Assembly: GCA_031258615.1 (NCBI GenBank)
Contig: JAIRMP010000170.1
Location: 1-28,408, forward strand
DNA from: Spirochaetaceae bacterium
Lineage (GTDB): Bacteria; Spirochaetota; Spirochaetia; Treponematales; Breznakiellaceae
Direction of reading: 5' to 3'
Length of the DNA: 28,408 nt
Shown here one piece after another: positions 16,074 to 26,323 of the stretch (the first letter of the stretch is position 1; every line of letters begins with the position of its first letter). The notes under the pieces were generated by a model, which ran no database searches, had not been told where the DNA came from, and worked only from the letters and a program-made list of their open reading frames with translations. A program made the translations under genes and the position numbers.

Positions 16074-17291
16074 TTAACCTTGTTGTATCAAAGACAGAAG
16101 CGTGTTTGCTATGCCGCCTGAGTCGTCCACGCGCGTTACGCTGGCGGCGGCGTCCCTGTACAGGGCTTGCAGGCTTCCGGCGGGGCGGAGGCTCACGCAG
16201 CGGAGGCCGGACGAGGCAGCCCGGCGGAGCAGGCTAATGTTTTCACTGTTAAAGTCGCCTATCGGAAAGGCCGAATCCACAACGACGCCGGTGTCCCTCA
16301 TCAGAGTCCAGGCCGCGCCGCTTATTTCGGCGCGTATCGGCATGAAGCTGTCTTCGGCCACGACGGTGAGGTTCATGTCCTCCGCTATGCGGCAGTCGAT
16401 GTCGTTGCGGTGGAGGATGCCGGTCGCTATGCCGAGCCCCATCCGGCTCACAGCGCGGTACAGCGGCGCGCCCGTGCCCGCGCCGGCCACTATGAATACG
16501 CGGGGCGGAAGCTCGTTGCGGAGCTCGGTGCCGCCGAGCAGCGTGTCGTAGAAGGCGTCCTCTATGCCGTAGAGCCTGTTGAGCGCGGTATCGTCCAGCA
16601 GGTCTTCCGGCTTCCCCGCGGCTGAGATTTCCCCGTCTTTGACGAGGAGCACGTACTCGCAGGCTTTCAGCGCTATGTCTATGTCGTGCATCGCCAGGAT
16701 GACGGTGAGGCTGCGCTCCCGCGAAAGCCTTGCCAGTATCCGCATCACCTCGATCTTGTGCCTGATATCGAGGTGGCTGGTTGGCTCGTCAAGTATCAGC
16801 AGGCGCGGCTGCTGGGCGAGGGCACGGGCTATCATCACCTTCTGCTTCTCCCCGTCGCTCAGGCTGAAGAACTCCCTGCCGGCGAGGGAGGCCGCCCCCG
16901 CCGTCTCCAGCGCCTCGTTTACTACGTGGATGTCTTCGTCCGACAGCTTGCCGAAAAAGCCGGTGTGGGGCGTCCGTCCCATCGCGGCGATCTCGAAGAC
17001 GCTGGTCATCGGTATGGAGAGGCTTTCCGTCAGCACGACGGCGAGGCTCTTCGCCTTGTCGACGGGCTTCATCCTCTCGATCCTGCCGCCGCAAACGTAC
17101 ACCGCGCCGTGTACGGGTTCGAGGAGGCCGGCAAGGGTCCGCAGTATCGTCGATTTCCCTGACCCGTTGGGCCCCAGCAGACAGAGCGTCTGGCCGCGTA
17201 GCGCCCGCAGCGAAATATTCTTTACCACCGTCCTTCCGTCGTAGCCCGCTTCAAGGCCGCTGGTTTCCAGGATGGCCGGGTCAGCTTTCAT
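16074..17291 (-). CDS. FecE-type ABC transporter ATPase with C-terminal extra domain
   Basis: The 405-residue protein joins two parts. Residues 1-255 are a complete ABC ATPase of the iron-siderophore/heme/cobalamin importer class, with Walker A GPNGSGKST (40-48), signature LSDGEKQKV, Walker B LLILDEPTSHLD and the switch histidine in AMHDID. Residues about 265-405 form an additional alpha/beta domain (starting RVFIVAGAGTGAPLYRAV) found at the end of some FecE-like ATPases. It looks like a small-molecule binding Rossmann-type unit, but its role is unknown. The start overlaps the permease stop by 11 nt, so the two are translationally coupled. No binding protein is in the window, so the substrate cannot be assigned. 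Confidence 0.9.
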   Translation of the reverse strand: MKADPAILETSGLEAGYDGRTVVKNISLRALRGQTLCLLGPNGSGKSTILRTLAGLLEPVHGAVYVCGGRIERMKPVDKAKSLAVVLTESLSIPMTSVFEIAAMGRTPHTGFFGKLSDEDIHVVNEALETAGAASLAGREFFSLSDGEKQKVMIARALAQQPRLLILDEPTSHLDIRHKIEVMRILARLSRERSLTVILAMHDIDIALKACEYVLLVKDGEISAAGKPEDLLDDTALNRLYGIEDAFYDTLLGGTELRNELPPRVFIVAGAGTGAPLYRAVSRMGLGIATGILHRNDIDCRIAEDMNLTVVAEDSFMPIRAEISGAAWTLMRDTGVVVDSAFPIGDFNSENISLLRRAASSGLRCVSLRPAGSLQALYRDAAASVTRVDDSGGIANTLLSLIQQG

Positions 17292-18306
17292 AGCGCCTCC
17301 GGCTTAAGAGCCAGACAACGAGCGGGGCGCCGACAAGCGCCGTTACCGAACCGAGCGGGAGTTCCACGGGAGAGACGACAGTCCGCGCCGCGAAGTCGCA
17401 GAGACTCGCCATCAGCGCGCCGCCAAGCGCGACACCCGGCGTCAGAATCCGCGCGTCCTGGGTGCGGAACATCACCCTGCAAATATGGGGCACGGCAAGC
17501 CCGATGAACGAGACGGGGCCGGCAAACGCGGTAACGGACGCTGTAAGCAGGCTGGAGATGAGTATGATGAGCCCCCGCAGGCTCCGCGTGTTTATCCCCA
17601 TGGAGACGGCGTAGTTCTCGCCCATGTTGAGGGCGTTGAGCTGCTTTCCCAGCAGGAAGGCAGCCGCCGACAGAGGCAGGGTGAGGGCGTACAGCACACG
17701 GAGCTGGGGCCATGTGATACCGGAGAAGTTCCCCATCGCCCAGATGGAGAAGCGGGCAATCTGCTCCTTCTCGGCGAACGCGCTTAGTACGCCGGTTCCG
17801 GCGGAGCAGAGGTAGCCGCACATGAGGCCGATGATCAGCAGTGTTACGATACTCTTGACGCGCCGCGCCGCGAACAGTATTAGGGCCATGACCAGTACCG
17901 CACCGAGGAACGCGCCTGAGACGAGCGCCGCGGGCGGCAGGCGGCGGAAACCGAACGCGTAGCCGCCCAGCATGACAAAGCCGACAACCAGCGTGGAACC
18001 TGAGGAGACCCCCAGCACATACGAGTCGACTATCGGGTTGGCAAAGAATGTCTGGAGCAGGAGGCCGGCCAGGGCGAGCGCCCCTCCCGCCGCGATGGAC
18101 GCCAGCGCGCGGGGCAGCCGTATCCTCTGTATGATGATGTAGCCGCTCGAATCGGCGCTGCCGCCTTCCCTCCCGAAAATGATGGAAAGTATCTCGCCCG
18201 CCCCTATGTCCGCCGAGCCGAAACTGACATTTAACAAAAAAACAACAACAAGCGCGGCAAGGAGGAGAGCGTAACTTATCACAAAACGCCGCGCGCTAAC
18301 CATCAT
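17281..18306 (-). CDS. FecCD-family ABC transporter permease
   Basis: The 341-residue integral membrane protein has about ten hydrophobic segments and FecCD/BtuC landmarks: LPRALASIAAGGALALAG in the first third, the coupling segment LNALNMGE, and FAGPVSFIGLAVPHICR near the C-terminus. It would form the channel for import of iron chelates, heme or corrinoids with the ATPase that follows. The start is MMVSARRF. No Shine-Dalgarno precedes it; the upstream bases read GACCTCCGGT on the coding strand. A cobalamin riboswitch box was looked for and not seen. Upstream is a 440-nt spacer rich in inverted repeats, and no periplasmic binding protein gene is adjacent. Confidence 0.9.
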   Translation of the reverse strand: MMVSARRFVISYALLLAALVVVFLLNVSFGSADIGAGEILSIIFGREGGSADSSGYIIIQRIRLPRALASIAAGGALALAGLLLQTFFANPIVDSYVLGVSSGSTLVVGFVMLGGYAFGFRRLPPAALVSGAFLGAVLVMALILFAARRVKSIVTLLIIGLMCGYLCSAGTGVLSAFAEKEQIARFSIWAMGNFSGITWPQLRVLYALTLPLSAAAFLLGKQLNALNMGENYAVSMGINTRSLRGLIILISSLLTASVTAFAGPVSFIGLAVPHICRVMFRTQDARILTPGVALGGALMASLCDFAARTVVSPVELPLGSVTALVGAPLVVWLLSRRRYES

Positions 18307-18627
18307 ACCGGAGGTCTTTTACCCGCTTCCTTCGCATAACGAAACCAGCTTAACACGCCGGTAAGACAATTGACCAGTCCCGACGGCCTGATCCGCGCGT
18401 CTTTGCGGTGTCAGCAAGTTAAAGATTCTTGTCCACAGATTACACGGATTTCACAGACGCGCTATGTATAATCCGTGCAATCAGCGTAATCTGTGGACTT
18501 TTTCATTGTGAAAAGTGAAGGTTTTGGTATGAGAGCCGGGAATTATCGCATGGGAATGAATTCAAAAATCACTATTAACTACAATGCCGGTTCATTCATG
18601 CGGCATAATCGGAATTATGGCGAGTCC
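18307..18627. other. Spacer between the transporter and phosphonate operons
   Basis: No gene is seen. The notable content is the long inverted repeat at 18431-18498, listed separately. The MITE-like element begins at its right end. A promoter for the permease should lie here, but I could not identify one. Confidence 0.4.
18431..18498. repeat. Inverted repeat with CACAGATTAC-type motif
   Basis: GTCCACAGATTAC (18431-18443) is complementary to GTAATCTGTGGAC (18486-18498), and inside it CACGGATT (18443-18450) pairs with AATCCGTG (18470-18477). TTTTT follows on the plus strand. Motifs of this kind are spread through the intergenic DNA of many unrelated bacteria. It could form a cruciform or an RNA hairpin. 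Confidence 0.75.
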
Positions 18628-18750
18628 TTAGGAACTGTGCATAAATAAAATGCACAGCATTTTATGAAGGCTTGTGAAACAAGTCCAATTGCTTACGCAA
18701 TAAGGAAATAACATGACCAAACGGTCATGTTATTTCTGCACAGTTCCTTA
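18628..18750. mobile_element. MITE-like element with TTA flanks at the pepM 3' end
   Basis: The core of 117 bp has terminal inverted repeats GGAACTGTGCA (18631-18641) and TGCACAGTTCC (18737-18747), each flanked by TTA, which fits a 3-bp target duplication. Inside are a perfect hairpin CTGTGCAT/ATGCACAG (18635-18642 and 18650-18657), small stems near 18670 and 18688, and a 13-bp perfect stem AAATAACATGACC (18706-18718) with its complement at 18723-18735. It encodes no transposase. The right TTA is, on the minus strand, the TAA stop codon of pepM, so insertion occurred exactly at the gene's end and the hairpins may now terminate or stabilise the phosphonate mRNA. Confidence 0.65.
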
Positions 18751-20070
18751 GGGAAAATGGCGGCTTTGGGAGGCGGGCGAGGCTGGAATCAGGTTGAGTA
18801 TTTCCTTAATCGGCATACAGAGCGAATCGGCTTCGAGGGAACGTTCATGTTCAAGTATTGAAGCCGCCGCGGAGAGCATCGCGGGGTAAGACGCCCGCAA
18901 TAGATGGTTGGCGTAGATCACGATATTGGCGCCCCACGAGGCAAGCTCGCTTTCGGTGCGGCGGTTGTATGTGGTGGGAACGAGGATGATGGGAACGTGC
19001 GGGTGAGAGACGCGGAAGGCGGCGCAGAATTCTTTTATGTCCGCGCCGGACTCTTCTTTGCTGTGTATCATAACGCCGTCCGCCCCCGCTTCGCAGTAAG
19101 CCGCGGCTCGCGCGAGCGCGTCCGAAACAGGAAGCCCGGCAATCAGGCTTTCGAGCCGCGCTATTATCATAAAATCGTTTGTAACCTGGGCGCGTTTTCC
19201 GGCGGCAAGTTTTTCACAAAATTCCTCAACCGGGCAGAGCTCCTGCAACACACCCGTTCCGAACAGAGAATTCTTTTTTAGCCCCGTCTTGTCTTCGATG
19301 ATTACGGCGGAAACACCGTTGCGCTCAAGCGTCCGCACGGTAAACACAAAATGCTCCCTCTTGCCGCCCGTGTCGCCGTCAAAAATTATGGGCTTGGTGG
19401 TACATTCGAGAATGTTTGTCAAATCCTGCAAGCGGGTAGTCAGGTCGACCGCCTCGATGTCCGGCTTTCCCTTGCTGGCGGAATCCGTCAGGCTAGATGA
19501 CCATATACCGTCAAAACTCCGCACGCCGTCACCCTTCTGAATTTCAAGATTTTCGATGATGAGGCCGGAAAGCCCGGAATGAGCCTCCAAAATCCGCACT
19601 ATGGGCTTTAACTCAACGAGGCGGCGCAGCGTTTTGAGCCTTATATCCGGCGTTGTCCCCAAAGACCTCCGCGCCTCGTTGAACGCCGCCGAGTTCACCC
19701 CCTCGGTATACGGAATCTCTATAACCTCGCCCCCCAACTCCTCCATCACGGCAAATACATCGTCCCGTTCCTTGCGCAGCGGGCCGTTTTTCCAGTCATC
19801 GCCGTGTATTATCGCGTCCGGCCTGTATTTGCGGAGGTTTGGAACATAGCTCCATTCAGGCTGAGGCACAACGCGCCCCACGCCTTTTATCTGTTCTATG
19901 ACAGTTTTCCGCTGTTCGTAGGTGAGAAACGGGAGCCGCTTGTGCGCCGCGATGGCGCTGTCCGTCAAAAGCCCGACAAGCACCTCGCCGCGCTTTGCCG
20001 CCTGGAGTATTATGTTGATGATTCCGGGATGAACGATGTCCCCGCGCATCCCAAGGTATATGGTCTTCAT
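18748..20070 (-). CDS. pepM: Phosphoenolpyruvate mutase with N-terminal nucleotidyltransferase-like domain
   Basis: The 440-residue protein rearranges PEP to phosphonopyruvate, the first C-P bond-forming step of phosphonate biosynthesis. The C-terminal half (about 145-420) is an isocitrate-lyase-type barrel. It carries the mutase signature EDKTGLKKNS (residues 259-268), which fits EDK-x5-NS and separates true mutases from lyases, plus the metal-binding FDGDTGG. The N-terminal 130 residues resemble a cytidylyltransferase, but its HxGH motif reads HPGI (His14-Ile17), so it may be inactive. It is the last gene of the four-gene operon; its ATG directly follows the TGA of the PntC fusion (TGAATG). 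Its stop codon is part of the flank of the MITE-like element. Confidence 0.95.
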   Translation of the reverse strand: MKTIYLGMRGDIVHPGIINIILQAAKRGEVLVGLLTDSAIAAHKRLPFLTYEQRKTVIEQIKGVGRVVPQPEWSYVPNLRKYRPDAIIHGDDWKNGPLRKERDDVFAVMEELGGEVIEIPYTEGVNSAAFNEARRSLGTTPDIRLKTLRRLVELKPIVRILEAHSGLSGLIIENLEIQKGDGVRSFDGIWSSSLTDSASKGKPDIEAVDLTTRLQDLTNILECTTKPIIFDGDTGGKREHFVFTVRTLERNGVSAVIIEDKTGLKKNSLFGTGVLQELCPVEEFCEKLAAGKRAQVTNDFMIIARLESLIAGLPVSDALARAAAYCEAGADGVMIHSKEESGADIKEFCAAFRVSHPHVPIILVPTTYNRRTESELASWGANIVIYANHLLRASYPAMLSAAASILEHERSLEADSLCMPIKEILNLIPASPASQSRHFP

Positions 20071-23045
<2,975 letters not shown>

Positions 23046-24950
23046 CTAAACCGCCCTTTTAGCCCGTTTTGGAGCGGAAAAGCGATGTGAAACAGAAAAA
23101 TATCTATACGCTGTTTTTCGGGGGGGGGGGGGGATGAGTGTCATGGTCAGACGTTCGTTATCTTCTCTCCCGCGTATGGCAAGGCGGATATAAGTATCGT
23201 CCGGTATACCTTTCTTGCCGCTTAAATCTTTTATAAGGATGTTCTGACGGGCAAGAAGTTTTTCCGCCAAGACGCGCGCGCTTCCGCCGTTTTTTATTTT
23301 GCACAAAAAGTAATTCGCCTGGGACGGAAACACCGTTACGAGGCCGCTTTCTTCAAGAGCGGCCTTGAAGCGGCGGCGCTCGGCGGCTATCTTTTGACAA
23401 GAGGCGGCGTAATCGTTTTGGTATTTTCCGATAATCTGCAAAAAATATTCGGCGAAAGAATTTATATTCCATATCGGAATGTTTTTACGCGCCGCCGCAA
23501 TCATATTCTTATTACCAGAGGCGAGTACGCCGAGTCTTAATCCGGGTATCCCGTAACTTTTGCTTAAACTTTTTATCACAACAAGGAAGGGATTACTGTC
23601 CAGTATATCCTGAGTCAAAAGTGATTTTCCTTCTTTAACATCGCAATCAACAACATCACCATCAAAATCACAAAAGTCTATAAACGATTCGTCAAGTATC
23701 AGCGTTTTTTTATTCCGTGTAAAGAATTCCGCAAGGCGCAGCACATCTTTTTTGTTTAAATAGTGGCCGCTTGGATTATCGGGGTTTATAAGAACGAGCG
23801 CGTTACATTCGGCTGAAAAACCGATTAAATCGTCCGCCGTATAGCTGAAATTTTCAGGCGTAAAAGAAACTATTTTTTTGCCGCAAAAACTTTCTTCGTA
23901 CTCGTTGAATGTGGGGTAGATAATACCTATAGGCCCGCTTACAACAGGGGCCAGTGCGCGTATCAGTTCCGCCGCGCCGTTTCCGGTTAAAACGCATGAG
24001 TCGTCCAGACCAAAAAGTTTCGCGGCAAGGAGATTCTGCGTATTTAACCCTGAGGGGTAGCGCGTAATCAATTCCGTAAAAGACGCCTTCATTTCGTCCA
24101 TCGCGCGCCCGCATGGAAAGTACGGATTTACAAGGTAACAGTAGTCAAGCAGGGACGGATACCGCCAATACCCGCCGTAACAGGATTGTATGCGCGAAAG
24201 TCCGTCGCTCTCGCCGGAGGCAAATATCGTTTCGGCAATCGCCTTGTCCTGAACGTCGTCAATTTCATACCATTTTTGGCTGGTAAGCACAAAGGCTTTG
24301 AGTTCATTCTTGTCCAGCGCCGCTATTACCCGTAAAACCTGCTCGTAGTATTCGTTGTCTCCCATGGATTTGATGTACGCTTCAAGAAATGGAATGTATG
24401 TTTTTTGCGAGAAGCGGCGCGAAAATTTATAGATGTTCACGGTTTTGTAGCAAGAATCTTTTTCGTCAAAGTTAAATAATTTTTTTGGTATGAAAGCAAC
24501 AATATTGTTGTCGTCATCGATTCTCGCAACCGTTCCATCCATCCACGATTCAAAATGAGCGACAGCCGCGATTGTCGTATATTCGGACTCTATCATTTGT
24601 GAAATTATATTCCCGTCAAAAATAATATCGCTTTCCAGCAGTATCGTATCATCTTTTGCCAAATAATCCCTTGCCAGATACAACGAATATATATTGTTTG
24701 TTTTGTTGTATATATCATTTACGACATATTCTATCGAAATATTTTTATATTTACTTCCAATGAATCCTATAAGATTTTCTTTTTTATAACCTGTGACAAT
24801 AACGCACTTTTGTATACCGCTGGAATCAAGTGAGTCAAGGGCGCGTTCTATAAGTGTTTTCCCGTTTATAGGAAGCATACATTTTGTATTATCCGCCGTA
24901 TAGCGGCCCAGCCTGTTTCCCATACCGGCGGCCAGTATCAAAGCCTGCAT
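23046..24950 (-). CDS. Nucleotidyltransferase fused to HisC/CobD-like PLP enzyme
   Basis: The 634-residue protein is the first gene of the phosphonate operon. Residues 1-245 are a LicC-like nucleotidyltransferase with AAGMGNRLG and TKCMLPINGKTLIE at the nucleotide site and Asp108 (LLESD) and Asp231/232 as likely metal ligands. Residues about 265-605 are a fold-type I PLP enzyme of the HisC/CobD group, with GNGAAELIRAL, NPDNPSG, Asp420 (LILDESF), the Schiff-base Lys464 (SLSKSYGIPGLRLG) and a C-terminal RLAIRG. It could transaminate or decarboxylate an amino- or phosphono-substrate and activate it with a nucleotide. The reaction is unknown. A C14 tract encodes Pro607-610; the last 24 residues after it look like read-through of former spacer. 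CGGAG precedes the ATG. Confidence 0.85.
   Translation of the reverse strand: MQALILAAGMGNRLGRYTADNTKCMLPINGKTLIERALDSLDSSGIQKCVIVTGYKKENLIGFIGSKYKNISIEYVVNDIYNKTNNIYSLYLARDYLAKDDTILLESDIIFDGNIISQMIESEYTTIAAVAHFESWMDGTVARIDDDNNIVAFIPKKLFNFDEKDSCYKTVNIYKFSRRFSQKTYIPFLEAYIKSMGDNEYYEQVLRVIAALDKNELKAFVLTSQKWYEIDDVQDKAIAETIFASGESDGLSRIQSCYGGYWRYPSLLDYCYLVNPYFPCGRAMDEMKASFTELITRYPSGLNTQNLLAAKLFGLDDSCVLTGNGAAELIRALAPVVSGPIGIIYPTFNEYEESFCGKKIVSFTPENFSYTADDLIGFSAECNALVLINPDNPSGHYLNKKDVLRLAEFFTRNKKTLILDESFIDFCDFDGDVVDCDVKEGKSLLTQDILDSNPFLVVIKSLSKSYGIPGLRLGVLASGNKNMIAAARKNIPIWNINSFAEYFLQIIGKYQNDYAASCQKIAAERRRFKAALEESGLVTVFPSQANYFLCKIKNGGSARVLAEKLLARQNILIKDLSGKKGIPDDTYIRLAIRGREDNERLTMTLIPPPPRKTAYRYFSVSHRFSAPKRAKRAV
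23120..23133 (-). repeat. C14 tract inside the 3' end of the fusion gene
   Basis: Fourteen G on the plus strand are C14 on the coding strand, giving four prolines. With one C fewer the frame would end at a TGA overlapping the next start (ATGA). With one C more it would stop after only PPPPPKNSV. Such tracts slip easily during replication. Confidence 0.9.
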
Positions 24951-24968
24951 CTATTCTCCGTTAAAATA

Positions 24969-24997
24969 ATTTTGTCAGCATGAAGGCCGCCTGTCAA
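24969..24997 (-). promoter_or_regulatory. Promoter of the phosphonate operon
   Basis: On the minus strand a consensus -35 box TTGACA (24997 to 24992) is followed after 17 nt by CAAAAT (24974 to 24969), a 4-of-6 match to the -10 box. The first start codon is at 24950, with the ribosome binding site CGGAG between. Confidence 0.6.
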
Positions 24998-25264
24998 GAT
25001 ACCCTGCCATACGCGGGGCGTCAGGCCGCGTCAGCGGCGAGATAATGCGGGGTTTGGAAACCGCGAATGGACGCGAATGAGCGCGAATATGCGGGGGGGC
25101 GTTACGGGGGGCCAAAGCCCCCCGTAGAGGGGGTAGCCCGCAACGAAGTGCGGGCGCGGGGGAGGCTTCCCCCGCATCATAAAAGTAAGATTGCTGAGGC
25201 CAACCGCTTGCAGGATGTCAGGGGCCGCTCTTTCCTTTGCGTGCGGTTTCCGGTAGGATGGGGT
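24998..25264. other. Repeat-rich spacer before atpG
   Basis: Three decamers with the core CGCGAAT lie in tandem at 25061-25090. They are followed by three hairpins in a row: ACGGGGGGC/GCCCCCCGT (25104-25112 and 25117-25125), GCCCGCA/TGCGGGC (25136-25142 and 25149-25155) and GCGGGGGA/TCCCCCGC (25156-25163 and 25168-25175). The frame is open through part of it, but the codons are not credible coding sequence. Confidence 0.7.
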
Positions 25265-26158
25265 ATGGCAAATTTGCGGGATATTCGTGTGCGCATGAAA
25301 ACTATTGCGCAGACTTTAAAGGTTACCAACGCTATGAACCTTATCTCCACGGCGAAATTGCGGAAGGGGCGGCGGTTGCTTGCGGATACCGAGCCGTACT
25401 TTAACCGTATTCAAAAGACGATGGCCGAGTTGCTGCGCAGTGCGGGCAGGGTTGAGAGCCAATACTTTGCCAAGGATGGTACCGGCGCGGGGCGGACAGC
25501 CGTGATAGCGGTAACAAGCGATAAGGGGCTCGCCGGCGGGTACAACGCCAGCGTTTTTCATTATGTGATGGATGTCTGCAAGAAGGTGAGCAACCCTGTG
25601 CTGGTGCTGATAGGAAACATAGGGCAGCGGTACTTTGTAAATACGCCGTATATTGTGCTTGAGAATTTTTCGTTTGCGTCAAGGATGCCCGATCTTGAGG
25701 AGGCGCAGGAGATCGCCGAGTATGTGATTTCTCAGTTTACCTGGGGGGTGTTCAGCGAAGTGCGCATCGTCTATACCCACATGTACAGCATGATGAAGCT
25801 CCAGCCTGCCGAGAGCGTGGTGCTGCCTTTTGACATAGAAAAGATGAGCCGTGTCTCGCCGGATTCCGCCTTTTCGGAGGTCGAACAGCAGAAACCGCTT
25901 AACTTTGAGTATATACCGTCCCCGGAGGGGGTTTTCGACGCGCTGGCGCCTCAGTACATAACGGGGCTTATCTACGGCTGCCTTGTGGAGGCTTACGCCA
26001 GCGAGCAGAACGCCCGCATGAGCGCGATGGACGAGGCTTCCAAAAACGCAAGCGATATACTTGCCAAACAGCAGCTTTTGTACAACCATGTGCGCCAGGC
26101 CGCCATAACCCAGGAGGTTACCGAAATAGTATCAGGTGCGTCCGCGCTGATGGGCTAA
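25265..26158 (+). CDS. atpG: F-type ATP synthase gamma subunit, isolated gene
   Basis: The 297-residue protein is the central rotor stalk of F1. The N-terminal helix MANLRDIRVRMKTIAQTLKVTNAM and the C-terminal helix (SAMDEASKNASDIL, then NHVRQAAITQEVTEIVSGA) both match gamma subunits, and ITSDKGLAGGYN-like VTSDKGLAGGYN is the conserved middle signature. The length is normal. ATG 25265 is chosen over the open frame from 25067 because gamma homology starts there and AGGA lies just upstream. Unusually, no other ATP synthase gene is beside it: upstream is repeat DNA and a divergent operon, downstream a convergent glycosyltransferase. The stop is followed directly by a C14 run. Confidence 0.93.
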   Translation: MANLRDIRVRMKTIAQTLKVTNAMNLISTAKLRKGRRLLADTEPYFNRIQKTMAELLRSAGRVESQYFAKDGTGAGRTAVIAVTSDKGLAGGYNASVFHYVMDVCKKVSNPVLVLIGNIGQRYFVNTPYIVLENFSFASRMPDLEEAQEIAEYVISQFTWGVFSEVRIVYTHMYSMMKLQPAESVVLPFDIEKMSRVSPDSAFSEVEQQKPLNFEYIPSPEGVFDALAPQYITGLIYGCLVEAYASEQNARMSAMDEASKNASDILAKQQLLYNHVRQAAITQEVTEIVSGASALMG

Positions 26159-26172
26159 CCCCCCCCCCCCCC
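26159..26172 (+). repeat. C14 tract directly after the atpG stop
   Basis: Fourteen C start at the base after the TAA stop of atpG. The rest of the spacer to 26323 shows nothing recognisable apart from a 14-mer direct repeat (ATCACGGTTTTTGC) at the end of the glycosyltransferase gene. Confidence 0.9.
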
Positions 26173-26323
26173 TACTCCTTTGCCCTATAGAAGCTATAAC
26201 TGCGGATAGCCCCTTCTTTGGCAGTCACACTGCCGGAGAGCCTGTTCCAAAATCTACTGTGATAGCTTAATAAGTTAAGCGGCAAGGACAGCGGCAGGTC
26301 GTCCCTTCATTGACAGCCCCCAA

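Noticed and set aside
16579..17244. Plus-strand open frame of 221 codons opposite the ABC ATPase
   Set aside because: It is the complement of the Walker and signature region of a clear ATPase and shows no recognisable protein features.
18307..18430. Cobalamin or other riboswitch before the FecCD permease
   Set aside because: The conserved boxes of a cobalamin riboswitch were looked for on the minus strand and are not there.
25067..25264. N-terminal extension of AtpG
   Set aside because: It translates the tandem decamer and hairpins; gamma subunits start with the sequence at 25265.
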